DNA from: an uncultured bacterium
GTDB lineage: Bacteria > Patescibacteriota > Saccharimonadia > Saccharimonadales > Saccharimonadaceae
Assembly: GCA_903832635.1 (NCBI GenBank)
Contig: CAILCF010000001.1
Coordinates: forward strand, 62,001 to 126,000
DNA: 64,000 bases
Direction of reading: 5' to 3'
The first letter of the stretch is position 1, and every line of letters starts with the position of its first letter. The notes beneath the pieces are model-generated. The model saw only the letters and a list, made by a program, of their open reading frames with translations. It ran no database searches and was not told where the DNA came from. A program made the translations under genes and the position numbers. Below, piece after piece: positions 1-9,290 of this stretch.

Positions 1-456
1 AAATGGAATGCGTTTTGGCTGACCGTGAATTTCACTTATCTTGCGGTCTGGTAAAAAATATTCCATGCTATGCCTGCCTAATGTCACGACAATTTTTGGT
101 TGAATGACATCCAGCTGACGCACCAGATAGGGCCAAAAGGCGGCTTTTTCTTCGGGTAGCGGGTCACGATTATTCGGTGGCCTGTATTTAACAATATTTG
201 TTATATATACGTCGCTTCTTTTAATTCCGGCACCTTCTAGCATCGTATCAAGGAATTTGCCGGATGCACCAACAAATGGTAAACCCTGTTCATCCTCGTT
301 TTTACCCGGTGCCTCGCCAATTAAAACGATGTCTGCATCAATGTTTCCATCGCCCATAACCAGGTTCGTGGCTTCTCGAGCCAAATCCGGGCAGATATTT
401 TTATTTAGAATATCTGCCTTAATCTGTTCAAGAAGTACTTGTTTTTTATTTATCAT
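1..456 (-). CDS. Uracil-DNA glycosylase, family 4-like, 3' end cut by window edge
   Basis: Removes uracil from DNA in base excision repair. The visible 152 residues carry the family-4 motif GEAPGKNEDEQGLPFVG (about residues 46-62) and the TNIVKYRPPNNRDP segment (about 90-103). The C-terminal HPA-type motif lies outside the window. Family-4 enzymes normally bind a 4Fe-4S cluster through four cysteines; here only the N-terminal ICPD cysteine remains, the usual VKCRPP cysteine is Tyr, and the following KxC position is Ala. The cluster is therefore probably absent. The start is the ATG at 454-456; no clear ribosome binding site precedes it. A related metal-free UDG family is an alternative label. 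Confidence 0.85.
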   Translation of the reverse strand, partial: MINKKQVLLEQIKADILNKNICPDLAREATNLVMGDGNIDADIVLIGEAPGKNEDEQGLPFVGASGKFLDTMLEGAGIKRSDVYITNIVKYRPPNNRDPLPEEKAAFWPYLVRQLDVIQPKIVVTLGRHSMEYFLPDRKISEIHGQPKRIPF

Positions 457-519
457 AATTAACTACAAGAAAACGATCAGTTAACACAATACTAGCACGA
501 TTATATTGATATTACAAGC

Positions 520-2631
520 TTAAGCGTTGCGGATTGTCAAGCTGATTCGGCCTCGTTCGTCGATGCCTAACACTTTAACTTTGACGATTTGACCTTCTTT
601 TAGTACATCGGTAACTTTGTCGACTCTTTCAGTGGATAGTTCGCTAATGTGGACCATGCCATCGATTCCGGGCATAATATTTACGAATGCGCCGAAATCT
701 TTGATGCTGACGACTTTTCCTTCGTAAACTACACCGACTTCCGGCTCTTCGGTCAGGCCTTTAATCCAATTCATAGCTTGTTCAATAGCCTTGGTATCGA
801 TTGCGGCAACGGTAATCAGGCCGTCTTCGGCAATGTCAATCTGAGCCCCAGTTTCAGCTGTAATTTTCTTTATCACGTCGCCACCTTTACCAATAACTGC
901 ACCGATTTTATCCGGATTAATCTGGATTTTTTCAATGTGTGGAGCATATGGGCTAAGTTTTTCGCGTGGTTCCGAAATTGTTTCAAGCATATGTTTCAAG
1001 ATGAAAGCTCGCCCCGGTTTTGATTTTTCAAGTGCCTCAGCCAACACCTTTACTGGCAATCCATGAACTTTCATATCCATCTGGATTGCAGTGATTCCGG
1101 CTGCTGTCCCGGTAACTTTAAAGTCCATATCTCCGGCAAAATCTTCGGCATCAGCAATATCACTCATGACAAATGCCTTGTCGCCATCCATCATTAGTCC
1201 CATAGCAATACCGGATACTGGTGATTTTAGCGGGACCCCGGCATCCATCAGGGCCAAACAACTGCTACACGTGGCAGCCATTGATGTCGAGCCGTTTTGG
1301 CTCATTATCTCTGTAACGCTACGAATAGCATATGGGAAATCTTCACGGGCCGGTAAAACCGGTATTAAAGCTCGTTCGGCTAGATAGCCATGTCCAATTT
1401 CGCGTCGTCCGGCACCACTAAGGCGTCGAACTTCACCGACAGTATAGCCTGGCGCATTGTAATGATGCATATAGCGCCTTTCGCCTTCGGTGACTTCCAT
1501 CGTATCAACAATTTGAGCAAAACTAAGTGGTGCAAGTGTAATGATATTCATGGCCTGTGTTAGCCCGCGGGTGAAAATACTGGAACCGTGAGTCCGTGGT
1601 AACATCCCAACTTCTGAAGAAAGTGGTCTAATTTCGTCCAATTTGCGTCCATCGGGACGAACATTGTTTTTAATAATTCCCCCGCGAACATCTTTGTGTA
1701 GTGCCATCGTAAAGGCTTCGTCATATTTATCATGAAGCGACTGATAATCATCTTCACCTAGTTTTTCAGCCATTTGTTTGTGAAATTCCCACCGAAGTGT
1801 CGATACTAATTCATTTCGTTCGGCATAAGGTTTGTGCAAAGCTTCGCCCAGTTTTCCGTCAACCCATTTATCAACAGCCGATTGAACCTCGGCGTCTGGT
1901 AAAACAAGTTCGTATTCTTGGGCAACCGGAGCAATTTTTGCTGCCAATTCTTTTTGCAGTTTAATCGCCGGTTGATAAGCGTCAAATGCCCATTTTAAAG
2001 CGTCGGCAACAACCTCTTCGCTAATTTCATTGGCACCAGCTTCGACCATTGTAATTCCAGTTTCAATACCGGCAACAACCAAATCCAAATCGCTAGCTTC
2101 ACGCTCTGCGGATGTCAAAAATGCTTTGAATTCACCCTTAACACGTCCAACGCGAAGTCCGGCAACAGGACCGTCAAAAGGTGTACCGGTCAACATCAAT
2201 GCAGCACTACTGGCAATCATTGCAATCGAGTCTGGTCGAAAACTTGGATCCATTGACAACACACTGGCAACAACTTGGACTTCTTGGCGATATCCTTTTG
2301 GAAATAACGGACGAATTGGACGATCAATTAAACGACCAATTAGTATGGCTTCGTCACTTGGGCGGCCTTCGCGTTTAATAAAACGGCTACCCGAAATCTT
2401 ACCGGCCGCATAAAACTTTTCTTCATAATCAATACTTAGTGGGAAATAATCAAGTACTATTGGACGACTGCCGACCATGGCAGTTCCAAGAATTATTGTA
2501 TCTCCGTAAGATACCAAAACACTTGCAGTTGTTCGAAAACCAACTCGATTTACTTCTAATTTAAGCGGCCGACCGCAAAAATCGGTTGTAACAGAAATAA
2601 TATCCTTACCGTTAGGGTTGATAGTAGACAT
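520..2631 (-). CDS. pnp: Polyribonucleotide nucleotidyltransferase (PNPase)
   Basis: Phosphorolytic 3'-5' exoribonuclease of mRNA decay. The 703 residues hold two RNase PH domains with a helical linker (about 1-560), a KH domain with the GKGG loop (about 565-632) and a C-terminal S1 domain beginning [18 protein letters not shown] (633-703). Length and order are normal. The start has a strong AGGAGG site six bases upstream of ATG. It follows rpsO in the direction of transcription, the classic rpsO-pnp order, and has its own structured leader with a TATAAT box near 2764. Confidence 0.97.
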   Translation of the reverse strand: MSTINPNGKDIISVTTDFCGRPLKLEVNRVGFRTTASVLVSYGDTIILGTAMVGSRPIVLDYFPLSIDYEEKFYAAGKISGSRFIKREGRPSDEAILIGRLIDRPIRPLFPKGYRQEVQVVASVLSMDPSFRPDSIAMIASSAALMLTGTPFDGPVAGLRVGRVKGEFKAFLTSAEREASDLDLVVAGIETGITMVEAGANEISEEVVADALKWAFDAYQPAIKLQKELAAKIAPVAQEYELVLPDAEVQSAVDKWVDGKLGEALHKPYAERNELVSTLRWEFHKQMAEKLGEDDYQSLHDKYDEAFTMALHKDVRGGIIKNNVRPDGRKLDEIRPLSSEVGMLPRTHGSSIFTRGLTQAMNIITLAPLSFAQIVDTMEVTEGERRYMHHYNAPGYTVGEVRRLSGAGRREIGHGYLAERALIPVLPAREDFPYAIRSVTEIMSQNGSTSMAATCSSCLALMDAGVPLKSPVSGIAMGLMMDGDKAFVMSDIADAEDFAGDMDFKVTGTAAGITAIQMDMKVHGLPVKVLAEALEKSKPGRAFILKHMLETISEPREKLSPYAPHIEKIQINPDKIGAVIGKGGDVIKKITAETGAQIDIAEDGLITVAAIDTKAIEQAMNWIKGLTEEPEVGVVYEGKVVSIKDFGAFVNIMPGIDGMVHISELSTERVDKVTDVLKEGQIVKVKVLGIDERGRISLTIRNA

Positions 2632-2639
2632 AAATGTCC

Positions 2640-2775
2640 TCCTTTTTCGCCGTTTGGCGAATTATTCGCACGCTTAATTTTTTTCGGCGAATAAGTAACG
2701 GGTATAGAAATTCGTAACACAAACAACTATATCCACCACTTCTCCACCATGGCGTGCTGTTACTATATTATATCA
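2640..2775 (-). promoter_or_regulatory. pnp leader with alternative hairpins and promoter
   Basis: Read on the minus strand, a GATATAATATAG box lies just downstream of rpsO. The leader then holds TTATTCGC and GCGAATAA, which can pair, and a second hairpin TTCGCC-N4-GGCGAA (2646-2661) directly before the AGGAGG site. The two hairpins share bases and cannot both form fully. Autoregulation of pnp through leader structure is known in enterobacteria; its occurrence here is inference. Confidence 0.5.
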
Positions 2776-2778
2776 CAA

Positions 2779-3045
2779 TTATTTGCGGAGTTTTAGGGTT
2801 GCAACAGTCTTTTTATAACCATCGAAATCTTTGGATTCAAGGTATTTAAATAGTTTTTTACGACGGCCGACCATCTGAATAAGTCCACGTCTGGCCATGT
2901 GGTCGCCTTTGTTGGTTTTTAGGTGTTCAGTAATTTCCTTGATACGAGTCGTTAAAACTGACGCCTGAGCTTGTGGGCTTCCGACGTCTTTTTTGTGAGT
3001 CTGCGTCAAAGCAAAAGCTTTGGCTTTTTCGTCTGCTGTAATCAT
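2779..3045 (-). CDS. rpsO: 30S ribosomal protein S15
   Basis: Binds 16S rRNA helices 20-22 in the small subunit. The 88 residues match the family length, with the characteristic GSPQAQASVLTTRI segment and the HMARRGLIQMVGRRKKLFKYL core. It lies between truB upstream and pnp downstream on the minus strand, a conserved ribosomal and RNA-processing neighbourhood. Confidence 0.97.
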   Translation of the reverse strand: MITADEKAKAFALTQTHKKDVGSPQAQASVLTTRIKEITEHLKTNKGDHMARRGLIQMVGRRKKLFKYLESKDFDGYKKTVATLKLRK

Positions 3046-3100
3046 TCAAGGATGTATTGTACCAAAGTTCTGGTGAAGTTTCAACTCCTTATCAAAAGTG

Positions 3101-3751
3101 TTACGAATAATCAGATAATTTTTGCGCATCTTTTACATTCCATTTAGCGATTTCTGTGCGCCGTAATTGATTGCAATAAGCACCGGTTCCAAGTGATGTG
3201 CCAATGTCCTCAGCTAGACTTCGAATATATGTGCCACTGCTAACTCTGGCTTTAATTCTGATTTCGGGATATGAATAATCGATAAGCTCAATATTATATA
3301 CCGTAACTTGCCTCTTTGGCATTTCAATTTTTTCACCTTTTCTGGCTAACTTATAAGCCCTCTGACCACCAATTTTTATTGCACTGAAAATTGGTGGACT
3401 TTGAGTAATTTTCCCTGTAAATTTTTTTAAAGTCAACTCAATATCAGCACGATTCGGTTTAACATCAGAAATATCTGTAATTTCACCTTCCGGGTCGCCG
3501 GTTGTACTGGTTTGACCAAGGCGAATTGTCGCTTGGTAGGTTTTATCCAACTTGCTGTACTTTTCAGCATTTTTACATTCTTTGCCAACAACTAATATCA
3601 TTAGTCCGGTCGCAAATGGATCCAGCGTTCCAGTATGTCCAACCTTCGTTTTCTTGCCATTTTGTTCGGTCAAGACCCGGCGGATTCGAGCCACTACGCC
3701 AAAACTAGTCATTTCGGCCGTTTTATCAATCATCAATATCCCATCTGTCAT
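3101..3751 (-). CDS. truB: tRNA pseudouridine(55) synthase TruB
   Basis: Makes pseudouridine 55 in the T-loop of tRNAs. The motif GHTGTLDPFATG supplies the catalytic Asp (residue 44); the SPPIFSAIKIGGQRAYKLAR segment (about 114-133) and RVSSGTYIRSLAEDIG (about 170-185) are typical. At 216 residues it is shorter than E. coli TruB because the C-terminal PUA-like domain is missing, as in many small genomes. It stands between the DHH-like gene and rpsO in one minus-strand cluster. Confidence 0.96.
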   Translation of the reverse strand: MTDGILMIDKTAEMTSFGVVARIRRVLTEQNGKKTKVGHTGTLDPFATGLMILVVGKECKNAEKYSKLDKTYQATIRLGQTSTTGDPEGEITDISDVKPNRADIELTLKKFTGKITQSPPIFSAIKIGGQRAYKLARKGEKIEMPKRQVTVYNIELIDYSYPEIRIKARVSSGTYIRSLAEDIGTSLGTGAYCNQLRRTEIAKWNVKDAQKLSDYS

Positions 3752-3784
3752 ATCAGACAGTATAACTTGACGATAAATTATTAG

Positions 3785-5443
3785 CTATAAATTTCCTGGA
3801 ATCTGAAATTGGCTGGGGTCGTTTGGATTTGTTGGTGGTAAGGTGCTGGTAGTAGGTGGCGTTGTTGGATAAGGAGATTCCGTGGCACTAGGTCCGGTCG
3901 CTATATACTCAGTTGGCAGTGTTGAAAAATCAGGTAATGGCGGAGGCAAAGGTAGCCCAGACGTTGGTGTTGAGACTGGAGGTGGTGGTGGAGGTGGGAC
4001 ATCTAATGTTGGAGTGGTTGGTGAAACAGTTGAGGCTCCGGTTGGGGCTTCATCAAAAATATCTACAATTTTTGTATCCTCGACTTGAGTCGCACTATTA
4101 ATAGGCGCAGTACCGTCGCCATCTGAACCTTCCAGATATGAATGTGACAAAATTGTCTTGTTTTGCTGTCTTTCCAGTTCACGCCTGGCGTCCTCGGCTG
4201 CTTGGTCCGAAGTTGAATTCAAAATTCCGCCCAGCAGCGGTTCTTCGGCTGGTCCGGCTTTTTGACTGGAAACGTCTGTTATCGGTTCGACTTTATTTTC
4301 CTCTAATGGTGGAAGTGTAGAAGTCGGCGGTTCTACGGTTTCAGTTTCAGGAATTTCGGGTAGTAAAGGTGCCTCTTCAGTCGCTTCCTGCATCGGCTTG
4401 AAGCCTGCGATAGTAGGAGCGGATGTATCCGTTTGCTGGGGTTCGGGAACTGAACTAGCAGCTTCCGGCATTTGTGGAGTCATTATTACTTCGTTAATTT
4501 CAGAAGGAGTCGTTTCTTGTCCCAGAGGTGGTTTTGGTACGGGTAAATCATCGTGTGATATTTCCAAGACGTCTGAAGGTGGTTTTGGTGGCTCTGCAAT
4601 CGGCTCAATCGGCTTTTCATCCGTTGAATTTGCGGTGGCGATTTTTTCAACCGATACTCTCGGTAAAGTGTTGATTTCATGTGATTCTTGTAATTTTGCC
4701 GCAATTAATTGTTGGTCGGCACCTGCCGCCATTAACTGCGCAGCCAATGTCATAACATGTGAGGTTGTTTTGTTGTTACTGAATCTGTCGGTTGACGATA
4801 CGATTCCGGTCAGAAGTGCGGTTGCGATTTGTTTGTCGACTGGTACTTTCTCGGTCTTTAGTGCGTCAATAACGCCTGATACCATTTCGCTTTGACCACT
4901 TGCCTTTTGGTCGCGCAAATCCAAGCCGCCAAGTTGACTTGACTGTTCGCCGGCGCTAAAAGTTGCAATCGTTACATCGTGCAAAATATTTCCGTTTGCA
5001 GCCAAGGCCGCATCCAAATCCTCTTGTTTTTCGACGCCTAGCGCCAAAACCAGTTCGATATTGTATTCCCCTTGTGAAAATTCCAAATCTTTTTCAGAAA
5101 TCGTAGTTCGATACGGTGTAATAAAAATCTTGACAACATCGCCTTCAACTTTATATCGCAGATGATCAGCTTTTTCTTTATCTAGGGCAATGATAAAATC
5201 TCGCAGACTATCAGCTGAATTTTCAAAAACTTTATCCGGTTCCAAGAATGTAATTGCAGGAGGAATCGCTCCGCTGAAAATTGCTGTAGCGTGTTTATCA
5301 AATTTATTCAAAAACGCAGTTATACCAATCGCTGCCGACAACTCATCAACCGATGGGTCTTTACTGACCGTCACCAAAATATTCGTCGAAGCATTTATTT
5401 TTTCAACGATTTGCTGCATTGCCTTGGCATTTGGTTCGTTCAT
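3785..5443 (-). CDS. DHH-phosphoesterase-like protein with degenerate active site and proline-rich tail
   Basis: The first 255 or so residues follow the NrnA/DHH layout, and the position next to truB is where NrnA-type genes often lie. The catalytic motifs are gone: the PDxDAxGS loop reads DPSVDELSAA, the second Asp motif reads VLALGVEK, and the DHH motif is replaced by HDVTIATFSAG. Metal-dependent hydrolysis is unlikely. Residues 270-552 are a Pro/Glu/Thr-rich disordered tail with runs of prolines near 490. It may act as a binding or scaffold protein. The role is unknown; the family assignment is by fold pattern and context. Confidence 0.6.
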   Translation of the reverse strand: MNEPNAKAMQQIVEKINASTNILVTVSKDPSVDELSAAIGITAFLNKFDKHATAIFSGAIPPAITFLEPDKVFENSADSLRDFIIALDKEKADHLRYKVEGDVVKIFITPYRTTISEKDLEFSQGEYNIELVLALGVEKQEDLDAALAANGNILHDVTIATFSAGEQSSQLGGLDLRDQKASGQSEMVSGVIDALKTEKVPVDKQIATALLTGIVSSTDRFSNNKTTSHVMTLAAQLMAAGADQQLIAAKLQESHEINTLPRVSVEKIATANSTDEKPIEPIAEPPKPPSDVLEISHDDLPVPKPPLGQETTPSEINEVIMTPQMPEAASSVPEPQQTDTSAPTIAGFKPMQEATEEAPLLPEIPETETVEPPTSTLPPLEENKVEPITDVSSQKAGPAEEPLLGGILNSTSDQAAEDARRELERQQNKTILSHSYLEGSDGDGTAPINSATQVEDTKIVDIFDEAPTGASTVSPTTPTLDVPPPPPPPVSTPTSGLPLPPPLPDFSTLPTEYIATGPSATESPYPTTPPTTSTLPPTNPNDPSQFQIPGNL

Positions 5444-5605
5444 TTTGGTTTTTTCCTAGTTTTTTATTTTGCCTAGATTTAGTGTAACTATAACATAAGT
5501 ATTTTACTACAGTCAATACAGATTCAACACTTTACATAAGAGCAATTTTCCATTATAATCACTCCTTGACTTAGTAAATACCAATTAAAGAGGTAAAGAT
5601 AATAC

Positions 5606-6007
5606 ATGCCAATCATTAAATCTGCCATTAAACGGGCAAAACAAACCGTAAAACGACGTGAACGCAACGTTGGTATAAAGCAAGATATTAAATCTGCAAC
5701 CAAGGCTTTTATAGCAAAACCATCTGCCGCTACTTTGGCTACTGCTCAATCTGAACTAGACACCGCTGTTAAAAAAGGTTTGTTGAAAAAAAATACTGTC
5801 GCCAGGCGTAAATCTCAGTTGCATGCAATTGCTAAATCTGCCGGTGTAAAACTGGCTGCAAAAAGCACCAAGAAGTCTACTGCAAAACCTGCAGCAAAAC
5901 CGGTTGCCAAATCCTCTTCCGCTGTACAGCGGAAAAAAACCACAACTAAAAAACCGGTTGCCAAATCCACCGTACGGCGGACAGCCGCTAAAAAAGCAAC
6001 CAAATAG
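5606..6007 (+). CDS. rpsT: 30S ribosomal protein S20 with long basic tail
   Basis: Residues 1-82 are a complete S20 (PIIKSAIKRAKQTVKRRERN, then LLKKNTVARRKSQLHAIAKS). Residues 83-133 are an added Lys/Ala/Thr-rich tail. The tail DNA repeats an AAACCGGTTGCCAAATCC unit twice and contains two GTAC-centred palindromes, TTCCGCTGT-ACAGCGGAA at 5917-5934 and an imperfect copy at 5966-5981. These encode SSAVQR and STVRR. The tail therefore looks like an expansion involving a dispersed palindrome. It is followed by a strong terminator. Confidence 0.93.
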   Translation: MPIIKSAIKRAKQTVKRRERNVGIKQDIKSATKAFIAKPSAATLATAQSELDTAVKKGLLKKNTVARRKSQLHAIAKSAGVKLAAKSTKKSTAKPAAKPVAKSSSAVQRKKTTTKKPVAKSTVRRTAAKKATK

Positions 6008-6025
6008 TCAATCGAATGTGATGTG

Positions 6026-6052
6026 AAAACGACCTCGCTGAGGTCGTTTTTT
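6026..6052 (+). terminator. Intrinsic terminator after rpsT
   Basis: AAAACGACCTC pairs with GAGGTCGTTTT around a three-base loop, followed by a T run. A TATAAT box (6057-6062) for the next gene follows directly. Confidence 0.9.
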
Positions 6053-6096
6053 CTGCTATAATAAAGATATAACACATATAAGGAGGTGTATTTTTT

Positions 6097-8769
6097 ATGG
6101 CTAAATTAAAACGTATCTGGCTATTCCGCGAAGGCAACGTTAACATGCGCGACGAACTTGGAGGCAAGGGCGCCAACCTGGCAGAGATGACCAAAATCGG
6201 TCTACCGGTACCTGCAGGATTCACAATTACAACAATGACTTGCAACGAATATACGGATTTGGGCGGACAACTCCCAAGCGGATTTATGAGCGAAATTAAA
6301 ACCGCACTGGCCGATGTTGAAAAAGATATGGGCAAAAAACTTGGCGACCCGATTAATCCCCTGCTAGTTTCAGTTCGTTCCGGTGCAAAATTCTCGATGC
6401 CGGGCATGATGGATACTGTTTTAAATTTAGGATTAAATGACGTCACAGTCAAAGCATTGATCAAAGAAACCGGCAACGCCAGATTTGTTTATGACTCGTA
6501 CCGACGCTTCCTGATGATGCTTTGTGACGTGGCTTTTTCAAAACCCGATAACAAACTTGCTAAACATGATTTTGAAGTCATTTTCAGCGATCTAAAGAAA
6601 AAACTTGGTGTAAAAATTGATACCGACGTCGACGCTGATGGATTAAAAGAACTTGTTGATTTATATAAAGTACATATCAAGAAGGAGCTTGGGCGTGACT
6701 TCCCGCAAGATGTTTTCGAACAATTACAAATCTCTATCGAAGCCGTTTTCCGTTCATGGAACAACGACCGTGCCAAAATCTACCGACAGCGCGAAAAAAT
6801 CTCTGACAGCCTTGGTACCGCCGTTAATATCCAAGCAATGGTCTTTGGTAACATGGGCCAAGATTGCGGAACGGGTGTCGCCTTTACCCGCGACCCGGCT
6901 GCCGGGCATAACCAGGTTTTCGGCGAATATCTAATGGATGCTCAGGGCGAAGACGTAGTCGCCGGCGTTCGTACACCAATGCCAATCTCCAAACTTGAAA
7001 CTCAAAATCCAAAAATCTACAAAGAATTTACGGATATCTGCGAAAAATTGGAAAAACACTACCGTGAAGTCCAAGACATTGAATTTACTATCGAGCACGG
7101 TGTTCTTTATATCTTGCAATGTCGTACAGCTAAAAGAACCGGCCCAGCCGCTGTTAAGATTGCCGTCGACATGGTTCACGAAGGATTAATAAATATAAAC
7201 ACTGCAATATCACGCATCAGCCCAGACCAACTGGACCAATGTCTGCATGCAATTATTGCCCCAGGCACAAAATATACGGTTCTAGCCAAAGGCCTGCCAG
7301 CCGGCCCCGGCGCAGCTACCGGAATCGCTATATTTGACGCTCATCGTGCAGCTGAACTTGGTAAAGGCGGCAAGGGACAAAAAGTCCTTCTGGTCCGCGC
7401 TGATACCAGTCCGGATGATTTAAAAGGCATTTTGGCATCCGAAGGTGTATTGACCGAACGCGGAGGAATGACTTCTCATGCTGCCTTGGTCGCTCGTGGC
7501 TTTGGTATCCCTACTGTTGCCGGTTGTTCAGCTATACGCGTTGACGCCAAAAATCGCCAGTTCACAATTGGCAACAAAGTTATAAAAGAGGGTGAATTCA
7601 TCTCGATTAACGGCACGCTTGGTGAAGTTATCGAAGGTGAAGTTGCCGTCGTTGATCCCGAAATGACCGGCGAATTCGGTGAACTGATGAAGTGGACCGA
7701 TAAAGTCCGCCGTCTAAATATTCGAACAAATGCTGATACTCCCGAAGATGTCGCTTTGGCTGTTAAATTCGGTGCCGAAGGCATTGGACTTTGCCGCACC
7801 GAACATATGTTCTTTGCAACAGAGCGCCGACCAATTGTTCAGGCTATGATTATGTCTGAAACAGATGCCGAGCGCCAAGTTCAACTTGATAAACTGCTGG
7901 CATTCCAGCGCAAAGATTTTGTTCAGATTTTCAAAGCCCTGAATGGACTCCCGGCAACAATCCGCCTGATTGATCCCCCGCTACACGAATTCTTGCCAAA
8001 CCTGGAAGATTTAATCGAAGAGGTCGCAACCTTAAAAGCCAAAGGCAAATCAGATCCAGTCAAAGAGGAAATGCTGGCCAAAGTTCGTTCGATGCACGAA
8101 GTTAACCCAATGATGGGCCTACGTGGTTGCCGACTTTCAATTGTCTTCCCGCAGATTGTAGAAATGCAGACTCGCGCAATCATCGAAGGCGCAATAGAAT
8201 CCAAAAAGGCCGGTGTCGAAGCTTTGCCAGAGATAATGGTTCCACTGGTTGGACATGTTAACGAACTGAAGTGGATTCGCGAAAGGCTGGAAAAGACCGC
8301 CAAAGAAATCGTTAAAAAATCCGGCCAAACCATCGATTACAAGATTGGTACGATGATCGAGATTCCACGCGCTGCCCTAACTGCTGACCAAATTGCGCAA
8401 CACGCTGAATTCTTCAGCTTTGGCACCAACGATTTAACACAAATGACTTTCGGCTATTCCCGTGACGACTCGGACAGGTTCTTGAAACCATATATTGAAG
8501 AAAAGATTCTGCCTGGTGATCCGTTTGAATCAATCGACCAAGATGGTGTCGGCCAACTGATTGAAATCGCAGTTAAAAAGGGCCGCTCGGTCCGACCAAA
8601 ACTAAAAGTTGGCATCTGTGGCGAACATGGTGGCGAACCGGCATCAATCGCTTATTGTCACCGAATTGGCTTGGATTATGTCAGTTGTAGCCCTTACCGC
8701 GTCCCGATTGCACGTCTGGCTGCCGCTCAGGCTAATTTACCGGATACTTCGGCTTCCAAGGACAAATAG
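6097..8769 (+). CDS. ppdK: Pyruvate, phosphate dikinase
   Basis: Interconverts pyruvate, ATP and phosphate with PEP, AMP and PPi; in small fermenters it often works in glycolysis. The 890 residues give the full three-domain enzyme: N-terminal ATP-grasp (GGKGANLAEM near 22), central phosphohistidine domain (GGMTSHAALVARGFGIPTVAG with His461) and C-terminal TIM barrel (LCRTEHMFF, then GICGEHGG with catalytic Cys841). An AAGGAGGTG site sits before the ATG. It appears monocistronic, in its own unit between the rpsT terminator and the first small-protein cassette. Confidence 0.97.
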   Translation: MAKLKRIWLFREGNVNMRDELGGKGANLAEMTKIGLPVPAGFTITTMTCNEYTDLGGQLPSGFMSEIKTALADVEKDMGKKLGDPINPLLVSVRSGAKFSMPGMMDTVLNLGLNDVTVKALIKETGNARFVYDSYRRFLMMLCDVAFSKPDNKLAKHDFEVIFSDLKKKLGVKIDTDVDADGLKELVDLYKVHIKKELGRDFPQDVFEQLQISIEAVFRSWNNDRAKIYRQREKISDSLGTAVNIQAMVFGNMGQDCGTGVAFTRDPAAGHNQVFGEYLMDAQGEDVVAGVRTPMPISKLETQNPKIYKEFTDICEKLEKHYREVQDIEFTIEHGVLYILQCRTAKRTGPAAVKIAVDMVHEGLININTAISRISPDQLDQCLHAIIAPGTKYTVLAKGLPAGPGAATGIAIFDAHRAAELGKGGKGQKVLLVRADTSPDDLKGILASEGVLTERGGMTSHAALVARGFGIPTVAGCSAIRVDAKNRQFTIGNKVIKEGEFISINGTLGEVIEGEVAVVDPEMTGEFGELMKWTDKVRRLNIRTNADTPEDVALAVKFGAEGIGLCRTEHMFFATERRPIVQAMIMSETDAERQVQLDKLLAFQRKDFVQIFKALNGLPATIRLIDPPLHEFLPNLEDLIEEVATLKAKGKSDPVKEEMLAKVRSMHEVNPMMGLRGCRLSIVFPQIVEMQTRAIIEGAIESKKAGVEALPEIMVPLVGHVNELKWIRERLEKTAKEIVKKSGQTIDYKIGTMIEIPRAALTADQIAQHAEFFSFGTNDLTQMTFGYSRDDSDRFLKPYIEEKILPGDPFESIDQDGVGQLIEIAVKKGRSVRPKLKVGICGEHGGEPASIAYCHRIGLDYVSCSPYRVPIARLAAAQANLPDTSASKDK

Positions 8770-8805
8770 ATTAACTCCCTAAAGTGTTAGCAGGCTTAAA
8801 TACTA

Positions 8806-8834
8806 TTGACAAATATAAGCAAAAGTAGTATAAT
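8806..8834 (+). promoter_or_regulatory. Consensus promoter of cassette 1
   Basis: TTGACA (8806-8811), a 17-base spacer and TATAAT (8829-8834) match the sigma-70 consensus exactly. Transcription should begin near 8841, giving a leader of about 130 bases. Confidence 0.85.
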
Positions 8835-8840
8835 GGCCCC

Positions 8841-8972
8841 AACTTGGTGATATTGTCGCTGGGTGGTATGTTAACAACAAATCGAATCATTATAGTTCAC
8901 TTGCGGTCCGATTCATTGGACCCTTTTTGGACTATACCCTTTCAATTTTCCCCCGCGATAAAGGAGTCACAG
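8841..8972 (+). other. Long 5' leader of cassette 1, homologous to the leader of cassette 2
   Basis: This untranslated stretch aligns over its length with 9849-9991. Shared blocks include GGTGAT, CTGGGT-GTA, TTAACA, AATCGAAT-ATTAT and GTTCACTTG. A local hairpin GGTCC-N8-GGACC follows. Conserved non-coding sequence ahead of unrelated coding sequence suggests a functional RNA element or a recombination arm. No known riboswitch was recognised. Confidence 0.55.
8879..8902 (+). repeat. Inverted terminal motif, left end of cassette 1
   Basis: This 24-base motif, AAATCGAATCATTATAGTTC plus four more bases, matches the reverse complement of 9725-9748 at 19 of 24 positions. The same arrangement bounds cassette 2. 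Confidence 0.5.
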
Positions 8973-9290
8973 ATGAAAAGACGTTACTCAATAAGTACGT
9001 TGGTCAGCTGGTTGCTGGCGGTGGCACTTGGAGCGGTTGGTGTGGCGACGGTGTTCTTCATCGTCAATGCCCTAATCCTACTCCACTTCCACACCTACAG
9101 CTGGCACGACGACGTCCTGATCAAGGCTGCAACAGATGCGCTTTATGTTGCTGGTGCAGCCGTGGCTGGATTGGCGACAATAGTAGTCGCCAAGATCGTC
9201 AAGTTCATCGTGTTCTGCATCTGGGTGTTCTGCATCTGGGTGCTGATGACCCTTCAAGGCGAACCTCTTCCCCAAAGGAGACAAGTATGA
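8973..9290 (+). CDS. Small membrane protein, cassette 1 gene A
   Basis: Not recognised. The 105 residues start MKRRYSISTLVSWLLAV and hold about three hydrophobic segments (about 10-35, 55-70, 72-92), so an inner-membrane protein with a basic N-terminus is likely. The ATG at 8973 was chosen for its AAAGGAG site; an in-frame ATG at 8868 lies in the conserved leader without one. A perfect 15-base tandem duplication (9210-9239) repeats VFCIW. GC content is visibly higher than that of ppdK and purF. Its stop overlaps the next start (ATGA), so the two are translationally coupled. Confidence 0.7.
   Translation: MKRRYSISTLVSWLLAVALGAVGVATVFFIVNALILLHFHTYSWHDDVLIKAATDALYVAGAAVAGLATIVVAKIVKFIVFCIWVFCIWVLMTLQGEPLPQRRQV

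Noticed and set aside
257-484. A 75-residue plus-strand frame at the left edge
   Set aside because: It lies antisense to the UDG-like gene, whose motifs are clear.
3882-4895. Open frames on the plus strand opposite the Pro-rich gene
   Set aside because: They are mirror images of the low-complexity tail of the gene at 3785-5443; no start sites or domains.
8844-8972. Longer N-terminus for the first cassette gene
   Set aside because: The extension is the conserved untranslated leader; the ATG at 8973 has a good ribosome site.
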